From Aureispira sp964404215 (GTDB lineage: Bacteria > Bacteroidota > Bacteroidia > Chitinophagales > Saprospiraceae), in assembly GCA_964404215.1 (NCBI GenBank), contig CAYOJF010000109.1, forward strand, positions 1 through 16,958: DNA of 16,958 bases, read 5' to 3'. The notes beneath the pieces are model-generated. The model ran no database searches. It saw only the letters and a program-made list of their open reading frames with translations, and was not told the origin of the DNA. The position numbers were made by a program, and so were the translations under genes. This document shows, piece after piece, positions 8,199-16,029 of this stretch; the stretch's first letter is position 1; each line of letters opens with the position of its first letter.

Positions 8199-8369
8199 TA
8201 TTAAAGGTTATGTAAGTAAATTTCGTATGGCGAAGAAAATATCTTTTTCCGATTAGCGGCATCAAATACTCACCAAGTAGCTATGGCTACTTGGTTGTGC
8301 TTTGATTAGCTAATCAAAAAAATCTATCTCTCCACCTGCATACAACATCCACTTACATAGCCTTTATTA
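8199..8369. repeat. 171-base foldback palindrome
   Basis: The left arm 8199-8281 and right arm 8286-8369 are imperfect reverse complements (roughly three quarters of positions) around a 4-base loop TATG. The best-paired parts are the inner 10 bp ACCAAGTAGC/GCTACTTGGT, the GATTAGC and ATCAAA blocks, and the outer AAAGG(T/C)TATGTAAGT block. Either strand would fold into one long hairpin. It carries no ORF. A foldback MITE or a structured RNA/processing element are the main readings. Confidence 0.75.
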
Positions 8370-8615
8370 TTACATCATCAAATCTAACAAATGAACAAGA
8401 AAACTCCTTCTTGTTTTAGAAATAGAAAACAGAACATCCAGTATATGGGAATATACAAGATTATTTGGTAACCTACTACTAGCATTAGAAACCAAATACT
8501 AAACGATGAACCTAACTTATTGGTGCGTTCTTCTATTTAGTCTTGGAATACAATACTTTTAAGCATACTACTATTAGGACTACACAAATTCATAAAATAA
8601 TTTTAAGACACATAG

Positions 8616-8647
8616 TTTGTCTGACTACTGAACAAGACTTATCTTTG
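8616..8647 (+). promoter_or_regulatory. Bacteroidota-type promoter for the propeller protein gene
   Basis: TTTG at 8616-8619 and TATCTTTG at 8640-8647 match the -33 (TTTG) and -7 (TAnnTTTG) consensus of the phylum's primary sigma factor, with a 20-base spacer (usual about 19). Transcription would start near 8654, about 30 bases before the ATG at 8685. Confidence 0.6.
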
Positions 8648-8684
8648 TCCTCTTACTTACCTTCTGTCAATTTCAATCAACTCC

Positions 8685-11423
8685 ATGCGTGATTTATTAC
8701 AAGTCTTTTGGGCTTATTTTATCAAACCCTTTATTTGGTATTATCGCAAATACATACTTGTATTTATGGTTGCCATGCTGCTGCTAGGCATAGCCAACCA
8801 ATATGGAGTAATTCGCCTACCCTTCAGTAAATCCGAAGGTATAGAAGCAATGGCGACTAATACAGCCTTAGTCCTACATACCAAAAATTATCAATCAGTC
8901 CTGAAAGAAATTGAACAGACCAGTTATGCCAACGACTTGATGGCGGTCTCGTTACTACAAAAATGGAAAAGCAATCTCAACCGTTTGGATTCGCTTTTCA
9001 AAGGCACTAAAGACTATGCTAATCTGTTGCAAAAAGCAACGATTACAAGTGGTGCTCAGGTTATCAATAGTAGTGCTGCCGATTGGTTATTTGCCGTCGA
9101 AATGCCTGATAACAAACTTGAATTGGAGACATTATTAGCAGCTATGCAACCGACTCAACTCACTGATAATAATTATAGAGGCTATACCATCTATAGTCTT
9201 TCTTATGAAAAAGGAAAACGTTTCTCTTTTGCTTATTCCAATCAATTATTACTGATTAGTGCCTCTACTCTATTGGTAGAAACAGGAATAGAGCAGTTAG
9301 ATGAAATCAATACCTCTATAGCCAATACCGCTAGTTTTGAACGAGTATTGACTTACCAACCCCTAGAAGCAGAAAATCAATTGAGTGTTTATATCAACTT
9401 AGAAACCTTTTCTCTACTTGCAGGTGTATTGACTAAAGGTCAATCCAAAATGGTAGAAAAATTAGCTCAACTAGGTTCTTGGATAGGTCTAGATAGTCGT
9501 TTTCTGAAAGAAGGTTTTTTGCTCTCTGGCAAACTATACCCTCCTACAGCTACTCCTTTCTTAAAGGAACTAGCTCAACAAACAGCTCCTACCAATAGTA
9601 ATATAGTACAGTACCTACCAAAAAAAACAGCTGCATTAGTCTATTTAGGGTGGAACAATTTTGAAAAACTCTATGAGAAATCTCATGTTAGTGGTAATCC
9701 CAATTTCGAGCGTTATATGCTTTCTTGGATCAGTAGCGAAGTAGCTCTTGTTATACAAGATCCTATTGATGACAAAAATCATTTCAAAAATGATCGACTC
9801 GTTTTTGTTAAAGCAACCGATACCCTACTCGCCCGACAGGCACTGACTACCTATGGTCAAAAATATGGTCGATTTAAAAAAGGGCATTATCAAAATTTTG
9901 ATTTGACAGAGTTAGGACTCAATCATATTCTTGCTCCACTTTTTGGCAACGGAATAGATCCGATCCAAGATGCTTGTTATACCATTGTGGACGATTATGT
10001 CATATTTGCCAACTCCACCACTACCCTCCGAAGTTGGGTAGAACAATACACTAGCGGAGAAACGCTAGATAAAACAGCAGAGTATGCAGCATTTGTTCGT
10101 CAGATTCAAAAAGAATCTAATATCTATACTTTTATTAGTACTCCACGTTCCTTGAAGTTTTTAAAATACTTGGCTCGCTCAGAATGGCACCAATATCTAA
10201 CCGATCAATTCAGTAACCTCCAAAACTTACAACCCATTGGAATCCAATGCTATGGCATGGGAGATCATTTTTCTGTCAATATATCCATTAGTCATCTTAA
10301 AGTCAATAAACAAGTTAAAAATCAGTCTTCTATAGCCTGGTCTTTTGGATTGGATGAAAAAGCAGCTACAAAAGCCTATACCTTATTTGATGCCTCTGTC
10401 AATCAGCATTTCATCCTAGTGCAAGATTCGAGTAGAAGGGTCTATTTGATTGATAACAAAGGAGAAAACCAATGGAAAGAACCTATATATTTACCAAAAT
10501 TTATCCAGTCAGAAGTTTTTGGAGTTGATTACTATAGTAGTGGAGAGCTACAGTTTGTCTTCAATACCCCAACCAGCATTTATGTCCTCAATAAATCTGG
10601 GCGTATTATCAAGAAAATAGATCTAGTTGCTCCTGCCAAAACAGGCATGTTAGTCACTAACTATGGACAAACCCCTTCTTTTTTTGTACCATGCAAGAAT
10701 GGTTATGTTTATGGATTTGATAAAAATGGACAACCGCTCAATGGTTGGCAACCCAACAAAAATGTTGGTCCCATTCATTTCCCTATGCAGTATATGGAAT
10801 ATAAAGACAAACGCTACTTGATTGCTACCAGTAGAGCTGGCACCAGCAAGGCATTTGATAGCAATGGAAAGTCCCTTTTCCGAAAAGCAGCTTTAGGGTT
10901 GAAATTAAATCACTGGGACAACGACCCTAGTATTGGTCGTATTGCTGGAGGAAATACAGACGGTAGCATTCGAATCCTAAATCATAAAGGAAAAGGTTTT
11001 AAAATAAATGCCCTTCCTGATATGAACAAAAACGTCTCCTTTGCTTATGCAGATGTGACTGGGGATGAACGCAAAGATTACATTAGGCTACAAGACAGTA
11101 CTTTAGCTATCCATTATTACACCCCTCAAGAAGATAAAAAAGGACGTATGAAAGAAACTTTTGTCCCAAAAGGTATCTTCCAACTCTCCCACAAAGCTCA
11201 AGTCGTATTTGGTGTCAATATGGTCACTCAAGATAAGGACTATATTGGTCTATTCAATAAAGATCAAGGGGCTATCTACTTATATGATACAGCAGGAACT
11301 CTACAAAACGGTTTTCCACTAGCAGGGACTTCCACCTTCTCTATCGTAGACTTATTTAATGAAAATCGAAATACTGTAGTCGTCACTAACAACAATAAAA
11401 TATATGCCTACAAATTACAATAA
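8685..11423 (+). CDS. Membrane-anchored DUF3352-like protein with C-terminal beta-propeller
   Basis: This 912-residue protein is probably anchored by one N-terminal span (about 23-40) preceded by a basic/aromatic cytoplasmic stretch, so most of it should be outside the cytoplasm. Residues about 55-540 form a large domain with repeated alpha/beta blocks resembling the poorly understood DUF3352 group (my recognition by overall look, not by a decisive motif). Residues about 546-912 are a repeat region of the PQQ/FG-GAP propeller type. Blade-like units recur, such as YVYGFDKNGQPLNGW, TDGSIRILNHKGKGF, YADVTGDERKDYI and YLYDTAGTLQNGFPL, ending IYAYKLQ. Propellers of this kind usually mediate binding rather than catalysis. 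A good promoter sits upstream at 8616-8647. The next gene starts inside its last codons (20-base overlap), indicating a two-gene unit. Function is unknown. Confidence 0.7.
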   Translation: MRDLLQVFWAYFIKPFIWYYRKYILVFMVAMLLLGIANQYGVIRLPFSKSEGIEAMATNTALVLHTKNYQSVLKEIEQTSYANDLMAVSLLQKWKSNLNRLDSLFKGTKDYANLLQKATITSGAQVINSSAADWLFAVEMPDNKLELETLLAAMQPTQLTDNNYRGYTIYSLSYEKGKRFSFAYSNQLLLISASTLLVETGIEQLDEINTSIANTASFERVLTYQPLEAENQLSVYINLETFSLLAGVLTKGQSKMVEKLAQLGSWIGLDSRFLKEGFLLSGKLYPPTATPFLKELAQQTAPTNSNIVQYLPKKTAALVYLGWNNFEKLYEKSHVSGNPNFERYMLSWISSEVALVIQDPIDDKNHFKNDRLVFVKATDTLLARQALTTYGQKYGRFKKGHYQNFDLTELGLNHILAPLFGNGIDPIQDACYTIVDDYVIFANSTTTLRSWVEQYTSGETLDKTAEYAAFVRQIQKESNIYTFISTPRSLKFLKYLARSEWHQYLTDQFSNLQNLQPIGIQCYGMGDHFSVNISISHLKVNKQVKNQSSIAWSFGLDEKAATKAYTLFDASVNQHFILVQDSSRRVYLIDNKGENQWKEPIYLPKFIQSEVFGVDYYSSGELQFVFNTPTSIYVLNKSGRIIKKIDLVAPAKTGMLVTNYGQTPSFFVPCKNGYVYGFDKNGQPLNGWQPNKNVGPIHFPMQYMEYKDKRYLIATSRAGTSKAFDSNGKSLFRKAALGLKLNHWDNDPSIGRIAGGNTDGSIRILNHKGKGFKINALPDMNKNVSFAYADVTGDERKDYIRLQDSTLAIHYYTPQEDKKGRMKETFVPKGIFQLSHKAQVVFGVNMVTQDKDYIGLFNKDQGAIYLYDTAGTLQNGFPLAGTSTFSIVDLFNENRNTVVVTNNNKIYAYKLQ

Positions 11424-11964
11424 CAAACAGCGAAAGGTCATTTTATATATCAGTATGAGTCTAGATGGTTTTATAGCTACCAAAGAGGACGACCTTTCTT
11501 GGCTTTCTGTGGTCGAACAAGAGGGTGAAGATTATGGTTATGGAGCTTTATCTCAATCTGTAGACACCTATATTGTAGGTCGAAAAACATATGAAGTAGT
11601 ACTAGGACTTACTGGTGGTATTTTTCCGCAAGCCCAACAATATGATTGTTATGTAATTACGACACAAGATAGACCTTCTGTGGATGGGATTACCTTCTAT
11701 AATGGAGAGCTCACCACACTGATCCAGTCCCTAAAAAAGAAAGAAGGAAAACATATTTATTGTGATGGAGGAGGTCAGATTGTACAGCTTTTGATGCAAG
11801 AAGATTTGATTGATGAATATTGTATTTCGATTATTCCAATCTTGCTAGGTGATGGAATTCGACTCTTCAGAGGAAATACGCCTTCTTTTCCACTAAAAAC
11901 CTTATCCACTAAAAAATATGAAAGTGGCTTGATTCAAGTGAAATATGAACGGAGTAGAGAATAA
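11404..11964 (+). CDS. Dihydrofolate reductase family protein (RibD C-terminal-like)
   Basis: This 186-residue cytoplasmic protein has the RibD_C/DHFR fold. Visible motifs are YISMSLDGFIA (15-25, first strand and loop), YIVGRKTYE (56-64), a glycine-rich DGGGQIV (121-127, NADPH-binding position) and LIDEYCISIIPILLGDG (135-151). It resembles the YyaP/YwjB group of single-domain reductase-like proteins whose substrates are mostly unknown. It lacks the deaminase domain of RibD and is not the housekeeping FolA. ATG at 11404 lies 20 bases inside the upstream gene; the only later in-frame ATG, inside the SMSLDG motif, would delete the first strand, so the overlapping start is preferred and suggests translational coupling. 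No functional link to the propeller protein is apparent. Confidence 0.85.
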   Translation: MPTNYNNKQRKVILYISMSLDGFIATKEDDLSWLSVVEQEGEDYGYGALSQSVDTYIVGRKTYEVVLGLTGGIFPQAQQYDCYVITTQDRPSVDGITFYNGELTTLIQSLKKKEGKHIYCDGGGQIVQLLMQEDLIDEYCISIIPILLGDGIRLFRGNTPSFPLKTLSTKKYESGLIQVKYERSRE

Positions 11965-11994
11965 AGCCCCCTCTACAAAAGTGCTTAAGGTCTC

Positions 11995-12570
11995 CTAATA
12001 AATAATCTTACACAATCCTGCCAAAGCAGAAACCAAGCGAATCGCATCAAAAATGCGTTCTTCTGAAACGCCTAACTTGACCAACGCTTTTTCGTGACTG
12101 TCCACACAGAGTTCACACCCATTAATAGCACTGGTCGCTACACTCATCAGCTCAAACAACTCCTTGCCGGCTACTGGATTTCGCATGATATTCATTCGTA
12201 AACGAGCAGGCATTTTGTCATACTTTTCATTGGCAGCAAAATGCTTAAAGCGATACAGTACATTATTGGTACTCAACCAAGAAGCACAAGCAATCGCCTC
12301 TGCTATTTCTGCTGCTGTTGCTCCTGCATCTTGACTTTTCAATCGGAAACTCTCCAATAAAACAGTATTATTTTCATTAGCAGCTGTTGCTACTCCTAAT
12401 AAAGCTACTTCTTTAGCAGTCAATGTTTCGCAATCTAATCTAGATTGAATATTTAGCCTCAAGTCTCTTAAATAGGGAGAGTTGCCTTCTTCCAATATAG
12501 CTAGACTTTCACTACTGTAGTCAGCTGGTAAACCTAATAATTCTAAAAGTGCTGTTTTCTCTTTGTTCAT
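11995..12570 (-). CDS. AhpD-like carboxymuconolactone decarboxylase family protein
   Basis: This 191-residue all-helical protein is of the AhpD family, which reduces AhpC or acts as a weak alkyl hydroperoxidase through a CxxC dithiol. The C-terminal half shows FELMSVATSAINGCELCVDSHE, with C152 and C155 as the redox pair, H159 matching H137 of Mycobacterium tuberculosis AhpD, and E140 matching its proton-relay Glu118. The position of its His132 is L154 here, which is common in relatives. Length is close to the usual two-repeat AhpD. Residues 50-110 form the degenerate first repeat. No ahpC or lipoamide dehydrogenase gene is adjacent. It is convergent with the DHFR-like gene (31-base gap, no clear terminator) and divergent from the LRR gene. 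A general peroxidase-related role in oxidative stress is likely; the reductant is unknown. Confidence 0.85.
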   Translation of the reverse strand: MNKEKTALLELLGLPADYSSESLAILEEGNSPYLRDLRLNIQSRLDCETLTAKEVALLGVATAANENNTVLLESFRLKSQDAGATAAEIAEAIACASWLSTNNVLYRFKHFAANEKYDKMPARLRMNIMRNPVAGKELFELMSVATSAINGCELCVDSHEKALVKLGVSEERIFDAIRLVSALAGLCKIIY

Positions 12571-12694
12571 GTTACTATGAAAATTACGTATAAGATCAAA
12601 TTCTAATACTCTACTATTAAGCTATTAATCATCATTTAGTTTTAAAAATGCAGTGGTAAATTCGGTAAATAAACGCCCTGAAAAACAAAACCAT

Positions 12695-12725
12695 TTTTTT
12701 ATTCCAAATAAAAACAATATCCTTG
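12695..12725 (+). promoter_or_regulatory. Weak promoter candidate for the LRR gene
   Basis: TATCCTTG at 12718-12725 is one base off TAnnTTTG. A TTTT lies at 12695-12698 with a 19-base spacer, in place of TTTG. It would start transcription about 40 bases before the ATG at 12772. No better candidate is visible in the 201-base divergent region. Confidence 0.3.
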
Positions 12726-12771
12726 CATAAAAATGTTTTACTCACAATTTCATAACAATTAATATAATACC

Positions 12772-14175
12772 ATGAAAAACCTAATGCTACTCAGCATCCT
12801 ATTCCTATTGGGAATAACTACGATTACTACTACTCAAGCTCAGACCCGTCAAGCCGACTCTTTGGCTCTCGTCATATTTCATAATTCTTGTTGTGGTATA
12901 GTCTGTACACTCAATTGGGACTTTAACCAATCTATGGATAATTGGACTGGAGTGACGCTTACTAATGGGCGTGTAACTAGACTATCTGCTACCCATAAGA
13001 ACCTAACAGGATCTTTAGCAGACTGGAATCTCTCTGCTTTAAACAGTTTAAGACTAAATAACAATCAATTGACAGGTAGTATTCCTGACTTCTCTAATCT
13101 CCCTAATCTAGAATTTTTAAGCTTACACGTGAATCAATTAACTGGCAATATTCCTAACTTTTCTAATCTTTCTAATCTAGAATTTTTAGACTTATCTAGC
13201 AATCAATTATCTGGCAATATCCCTAATTTCTCTAATCTCCCTGCTTTAAACAATTTAAGCCTAGGTTACAATCAATTATCTGGCAATATCCCTGATTTCT
13301 CTAATCTCCCTGCTTTACAGACATTATTCTTACCTAGCAATCAATTATCTGGCAATATCCCTGATTTCTCTAATCTCCCTGCTTTACAGACATTATTCTT
13401 ACCTAGCAATCAATTATCTAGCAATATCCCTAACTTTTCTAATCTTTCTAATCTAGGAGAGTTAACTTTAAGTTACAATCAATTATCTGGCAATATCCCT
13501 AACTTCTCTAATCTCCCTAATTTATCTTGGTTAAATTTAAGTCAAAATCAATTGACCTTTGAAAATATAATCCCCAATTATAGCCATTTGAATAATCAAT
13601 TATCTTCCTATCTATATACTCCCCAAGATAGCATAGGCACAGCTACTATAGCAACCCCTACCGTAGGCTCTAGTTACACCATAGACCTAGTAATAGATGA
13701 CATGGTCAGTACTAATGTTTACTATTGGTACAAAGATGGAGCTTTGATAGACACTACCTTTGGAATTAATGAATACACCATCAGTAACTTTCAAATGGCA
13801 GATGCAGGAACCTATACCGCTCAAATCAAAAATACCATAGTCACTAATCCTAGTACTAATAATAGTTGGCAAACCCTAATTCTGCATAGTCGTCCAGTTA
13901 CCCTCCAGATAGGAACTAGTACAACACCAATAAAAGCACAGCCCCTACAAGTATCTCCTAATCCTGTACAGGATATGCTCTATATCCAGACTCAGCCAGT
14001 AACTGCTGACTATACCCTACAAGTCATCAACCTACAAGGACAAATCCTAGAAAATTTGACAGGAAATGGCAATCGTTTATTTATGTTGCCTATGGCAAAA
14101 TATCCTGCTGGAATGTATATTGTTCGTCTGCAACAAGGAGACGAAATTTGGCAACAAAAAGTAGTCAAGCAATAA
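12772..14175 (+). CDS. Secreted plant-type leucine-rich repeat protein with T9SS tail
   Basis: This 467-residue exported protein starts with a signal peptide (1-23, cleaved in TTQA/QT). Residues about 26-74 form an N-cap with C40, C41 and C45 and the motif WTGVTLTNGRVTRL typical of plant-like LRR proteins. From N98 to Q258 there are seven repeats of exactly 23 residues of the form NQLSGNIPNFSNLPxLxxLxL, preceded by one divergent repeat (about 75-97). Residues about 297-380 look like an Ig-type domain (YYWYKDG and DAGTY). Residues about 390-467 are a type IX secretion type A sorting domain (SPNPVQDMLYI, then GMYIVRL and a KVVKQ end), so the protein should be exported across the outer membrane by T9SS and attached or released. 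LRRs suggest protein or glycan binding at the cell surface. Partner unknown. It ends at a shared-region terminator facing the sugar permease. Confidence 0.9.
   Translation: MKNLMLLSILFLLGITTITTTQAQTRQADSLALVIFHNSCCGIVCTLNWDFNQSMDNWTGVTLTNGRVTRLSATHKNLTGSLADWNLSALNSLRLNNNQLTGSIPDFSNLPNLEFLSLHVNQLTGNIPNFSNLSNLEFLDLSSNQLSGNIPNFSNLPALNNLSLGYNQLSGNIPDFSNLPALQTLFLPSNQLSGNIPDFSNLPALQTLFLPSNQLSSNIPNFSNLSNLGELTLSYNQLSGNIPNFSNLPNLSWLNLSQNQLTFENIIPNYSHLNNQLSSYLYTPQDSIGTATIATPTVGSSYTIDLVIDDMVSTNVYYWYKDGALIDTTFGINEYTISNFQMADAGTYTAQIKNTIVTNPSTNNSWQTLILHSRPVTLQIGTSTTPIKAQPLQVSPNPVQDMLYIQTQPVTADYTLQVINLQGQILENLTGNGNRLFMLPMAKYPAGMYIVRLQQGDEIWQQKVVKQ
13270..13407 (+). repeat. Identical 69-base tandem repeat within the LRR gene
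   Basis: Bases 13270-13338 and 13339-13407 appear identical, each encoding one 23-residue LRR unit (NQLSGNIPDFSNLPALQTLF plus LPS). Neighbouring units share the same period but have diverged. Identity at silent positions implies a recent in-frame duplication or gene conversion, so repeat number may vary between strains. Confidence 0.9.
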
Positions 14176-14200
14176 GACTCCACGATACCTTTACCAAACT

Positions 14201-14246
14201 AGAAGGGTGGAATGGCTTATAGCTGTTCCACCCTTCTTTATTTTCT
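14201..14246 (+). terminator. Intrinsic terminator of the LRR gene
   Basis: A perfect 12-bp stem pairs AGAAGGGTGGAA (14201-14212) with 14226-14237 around a 13-base loop, followed by TTATTTTCT on the plus strand. It lies about 25 bases after the LRR gene stop. On the minus strand no T run follows, so it serves the plus strand best, although the hairpin also lies just beyond the permease stop. Confidence 0.8.
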
Positions 14247-14273
14247 GTTATAGATTCAGACAATTCAAATCAT

Positions 14274-15734
14274 CTACTTTGTTTTATGCCCTTGCAGTCC
14301 ATAAAAAAGAATGTATAAGTAACACCCAATTGGCACCAAGAAAGAAACCTGAATCCCTAGAGAATCAATCACACTTCCTTGCAATAAGGGGATAAAAGCT
14401 CCTCCTACAATCGCCATTACTAATAAAGAAGAACCTTGGCTAGTGTACTTTCCTAAATCTTTGATCGCTAAAGTAAAGATATTGGACCACATAATAGAGT
14501 TGAATAAACCTGCACTCAACAAAGCCCATAATGCCAGATGAGTTTCCCCTCCAAATACTCCTATCAAAAGCAATACAATCACTAATAAGCTAAAAATACT
14601 CAATGTCCGAGCAGCATCTGACTGACCAAAATAGAACGCAATAAAATTCAATCCAATAAATCCAATATACCAGCTTACTTCTGATAATGCCAATACTTTG
14701 AATTCAAATACACCATTGACAAAATCAATTCCTGTTACGATATAGATCAATGCAAAAACAGCGATCGCTGTAAATAACATTCCTCCATATTTTTGAGTAT
14801 CAGACAACTCTTTTTGCAAAGAAATCGCCCCACATAGCCTTCCTATCATGATTCCTCCCCAATAATACGCTAAGTAGGCTCCTGCTTTGGTTGAACTGAA
14901 TCCAAAAACGTCTTCCATAAATGGCATTAGCCAGCTTCCCACAGCTACTTCACCTCCTACATAGAAAAAAATAGCTCCAATCCCCCACTTCAATTGCGGA
15001 AATTCTGTTACAGAAATACTACTGGAATCAACTGTTTCTTCGTTTGTATAAGCAGGCATTTTAGACAATTTAATCACTATTGCCATCAATAAAAAAGCAA
15101 CCCCTGCCAGAGCATAAGTAGAAGCAATGGCACTAGGAGTTGGCTCTGTTGCATCTGTAAAAACTTTGAATATTAATAGTGTCGCTACTAATGGTCCTAT
15201 CGTAGTCCCTAATGAGTTAAACCCCTGTGCCATATTGAGCCGGCTAGAAGCGGTCTCTGATGGTCCCATAATAGCAGCATAGGGATTGGCACAAATCTGT
15301 AGTAGTGTAATCCCTGATGCCAATACAAACAAAGCCCCTAAAAACAAAGGGTAAGAATTGGCTTGTGCTGCTGGCCAAAAAGTAAAACACCCTAAACTAC
15401 AAACGGCTAAACTTAATGCCATTCCGTTCTTGTACCCTATTCGATTAATAGGATCTTTGCCCGAACTCGTAGAGACTAAAAAATAAATTAGCGAAACCAC
15501 GAAAAAAGCTCCAAAGAAGGAAAACTGTACTAACGAAGCATGAAAGGCTTGTAAATTGAATATTTTCTTGAAAGCAGAAATCAAAGGGTCATTAACCACC
15601 GTAATAAACCCCCACATAAAAAACAAAGAGGTTAATAAACTAAATGCTCCTCGATATTGAGGTTGATTTCCTGCTCCCCCTTTTTCCATTGAATAATCGT
15701 CCAATGTTTCATTGTTTGTTATTGGTATTGCCAT
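14274..15734 (-). CDS. FucP/GluP-type sugar:proton symporter (MFS, FHS family)
   Basis: This 486-residue inner membrane transporter with about 12 spans belongs to the fucose-galactose-glucose:H+ symporter family of MFS proteins. Diagnostic stretches are LFFMWGFITVVNDPL (37-51, with D49 at the place of the proton-coupling Asp46 of E. coli FucP), FWPAA (119-123), ITLLQICANPYAAIMGP (142-158) and RLNMAQGFNSLG (165-176). The position of FucP Glu135 appears to be Q146, as I recall for glucose/galactose-type members, which argues against calling it a fucose permease. The probable role is import of a hexose by proton symport; the exact sugar cannot be assigned. ATG at 15734 gives a roughly 28-residue polar N-terminus; M16 is an alternative start. 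No sugar-catabolic genes are adjacent. A TATTTTTG -7-like element lies upstream on the minus strand. Confidence 0.88.
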   Translation of the reverse strand: MAIPITNNETLDDYSMEKGGAGNQPQYRGAFSLLTSLFFMWGFITVVNDPLISAFKKIFNLQAFHASLVQFSFFGAFFVVSLIYFLVSTSSGKDPINRIGYKNGMALSLAVCSLGCFTFWPAAQANSYPLFLGALFVLASGITLLQICANPYAAIMGPSETASSRLNMAQGFNSLGTTIGPLVATLLIFKVFTDATEPTPSAIASTYALAGVAFLLMAIVIKLSKMPAYTNEETVDSSSISVTEFPQLKWGIGAIFFYVGGEVAVGSWLMPFMEDVFGFSSTKAGAYLAYYWGGIMIGRLCGAISLQKELSDTQKYGGMLFTAIAVFALIYIVTGIDFVNGVFEFKVLALSEVSWYIGFIGLNFIAFYFGQSDAARTLSIFSLLVIVLLLIGVFGGETHLALWALLSAGLFNSIMWSNIFTLAIKDLGKYTSQGSSLLVMAIVGGAFIPLLQGSVIDSLGIQVSFLVPIGCYLYILFYGLQGHKTK

Positions 15735-15796
15735 TTTATCTTAAGTATGTTTTCAATAAGTGAATACATATATAATCAAAATACGGCTTAATGACT

Positions 15797-15804
15797 CAAA
15801 AATA
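15797..15804 (-). promoter_or_regulatory. Possible -7 element for the sugar permease gene
   Basis: On the minus strand this reads TATTTTTG, matching TAnnTTTG. There is no recognisable -33 TTTG at the expected distance. The start of transcription would be about 55 bases before the permease ATG. Confidence 0.3.
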
Positions 15805-15902
15805 CCCTAGCTTTATTTCAAGAAATTCTAAAATCTAGAATCGACATAACTTTAGCTTATGCAAGCTGAACAGAGAACGTCTAATAAAAAAGCAATATAA
15901 AA

Positions 15903-15933
15903 TTAGTCCTCTTCTTACATTTTTGTACATTTG
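15903..15933 (+). promoter_or_regulatory. Possible promoter for accD
   Basis: TACATTTG at 15926-15933 is a full TAnnTTTG match, with TTAG (for TTTG) 19 bases upstream at 15903-15906. The -7 region sits in a short repeat context: TACATTT occurs twice (15917-15923 and 15926-15932), and CTTACA/TGTAAG flank it at 15914-15937. This could be an operator, but the symmetry is only 6 bp. The accD leader would be about 90 bases. Confidence 0.35.
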
Positions 15934-16029
15934 TAAGCAGCTAAATCAAAATACTGCTTGATTTCAAGGTAGGCTCAGCTCCTACCAATCAATGACTAAA
16001 AAACAACTTCAAAACTATAAAATTATATA

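Larger units (their letters stand above)
7899..8684. other. 786-base non-coding region rich in inverted repeats
   Basis: This is the largest gene-free stretch and lies between divergent units. I see no convincing gene in it. It contains a MITE-like segment (7951-8135), a long foldback palindrome (8199-8369), an 8-bp hairpin pairing 8394-8401 with 8408-8415, and a promoter for the rightward gene (8616-8647). The remaining sequence, about 8420-8615, shows nothing I can name. Confidence 0.7.

Noticed and set aside
8394..8415. 8-bp perfect hairpin AACAAGAA/TTCTTGTT considered as a terminator
   Set aside because: The T tract after it is short and interrupted, and no gene on either strand ends nearby; it may be chance in AT-rich DNA.
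11390..11430. Overlap of the propeller and reductase genes considered as a frameshifted fusion
   Set aside because: The propeller protein ends naturally after its last blade (IYAYKLQ) and the reductase has a complete fold of normal length.
13075..13550. Regular repeats in the LRR gene considered as a CRISPR-like array
   Set aside because: The repeats are contiguous, in frame with a period of 69 bases, and encode LRR units; there are no spacers.
13687..13872. Minus-strand open frame inside the LRR gene
   Set aside because: It overlaps the Ig-like domain coding region and has no features of a protein family.
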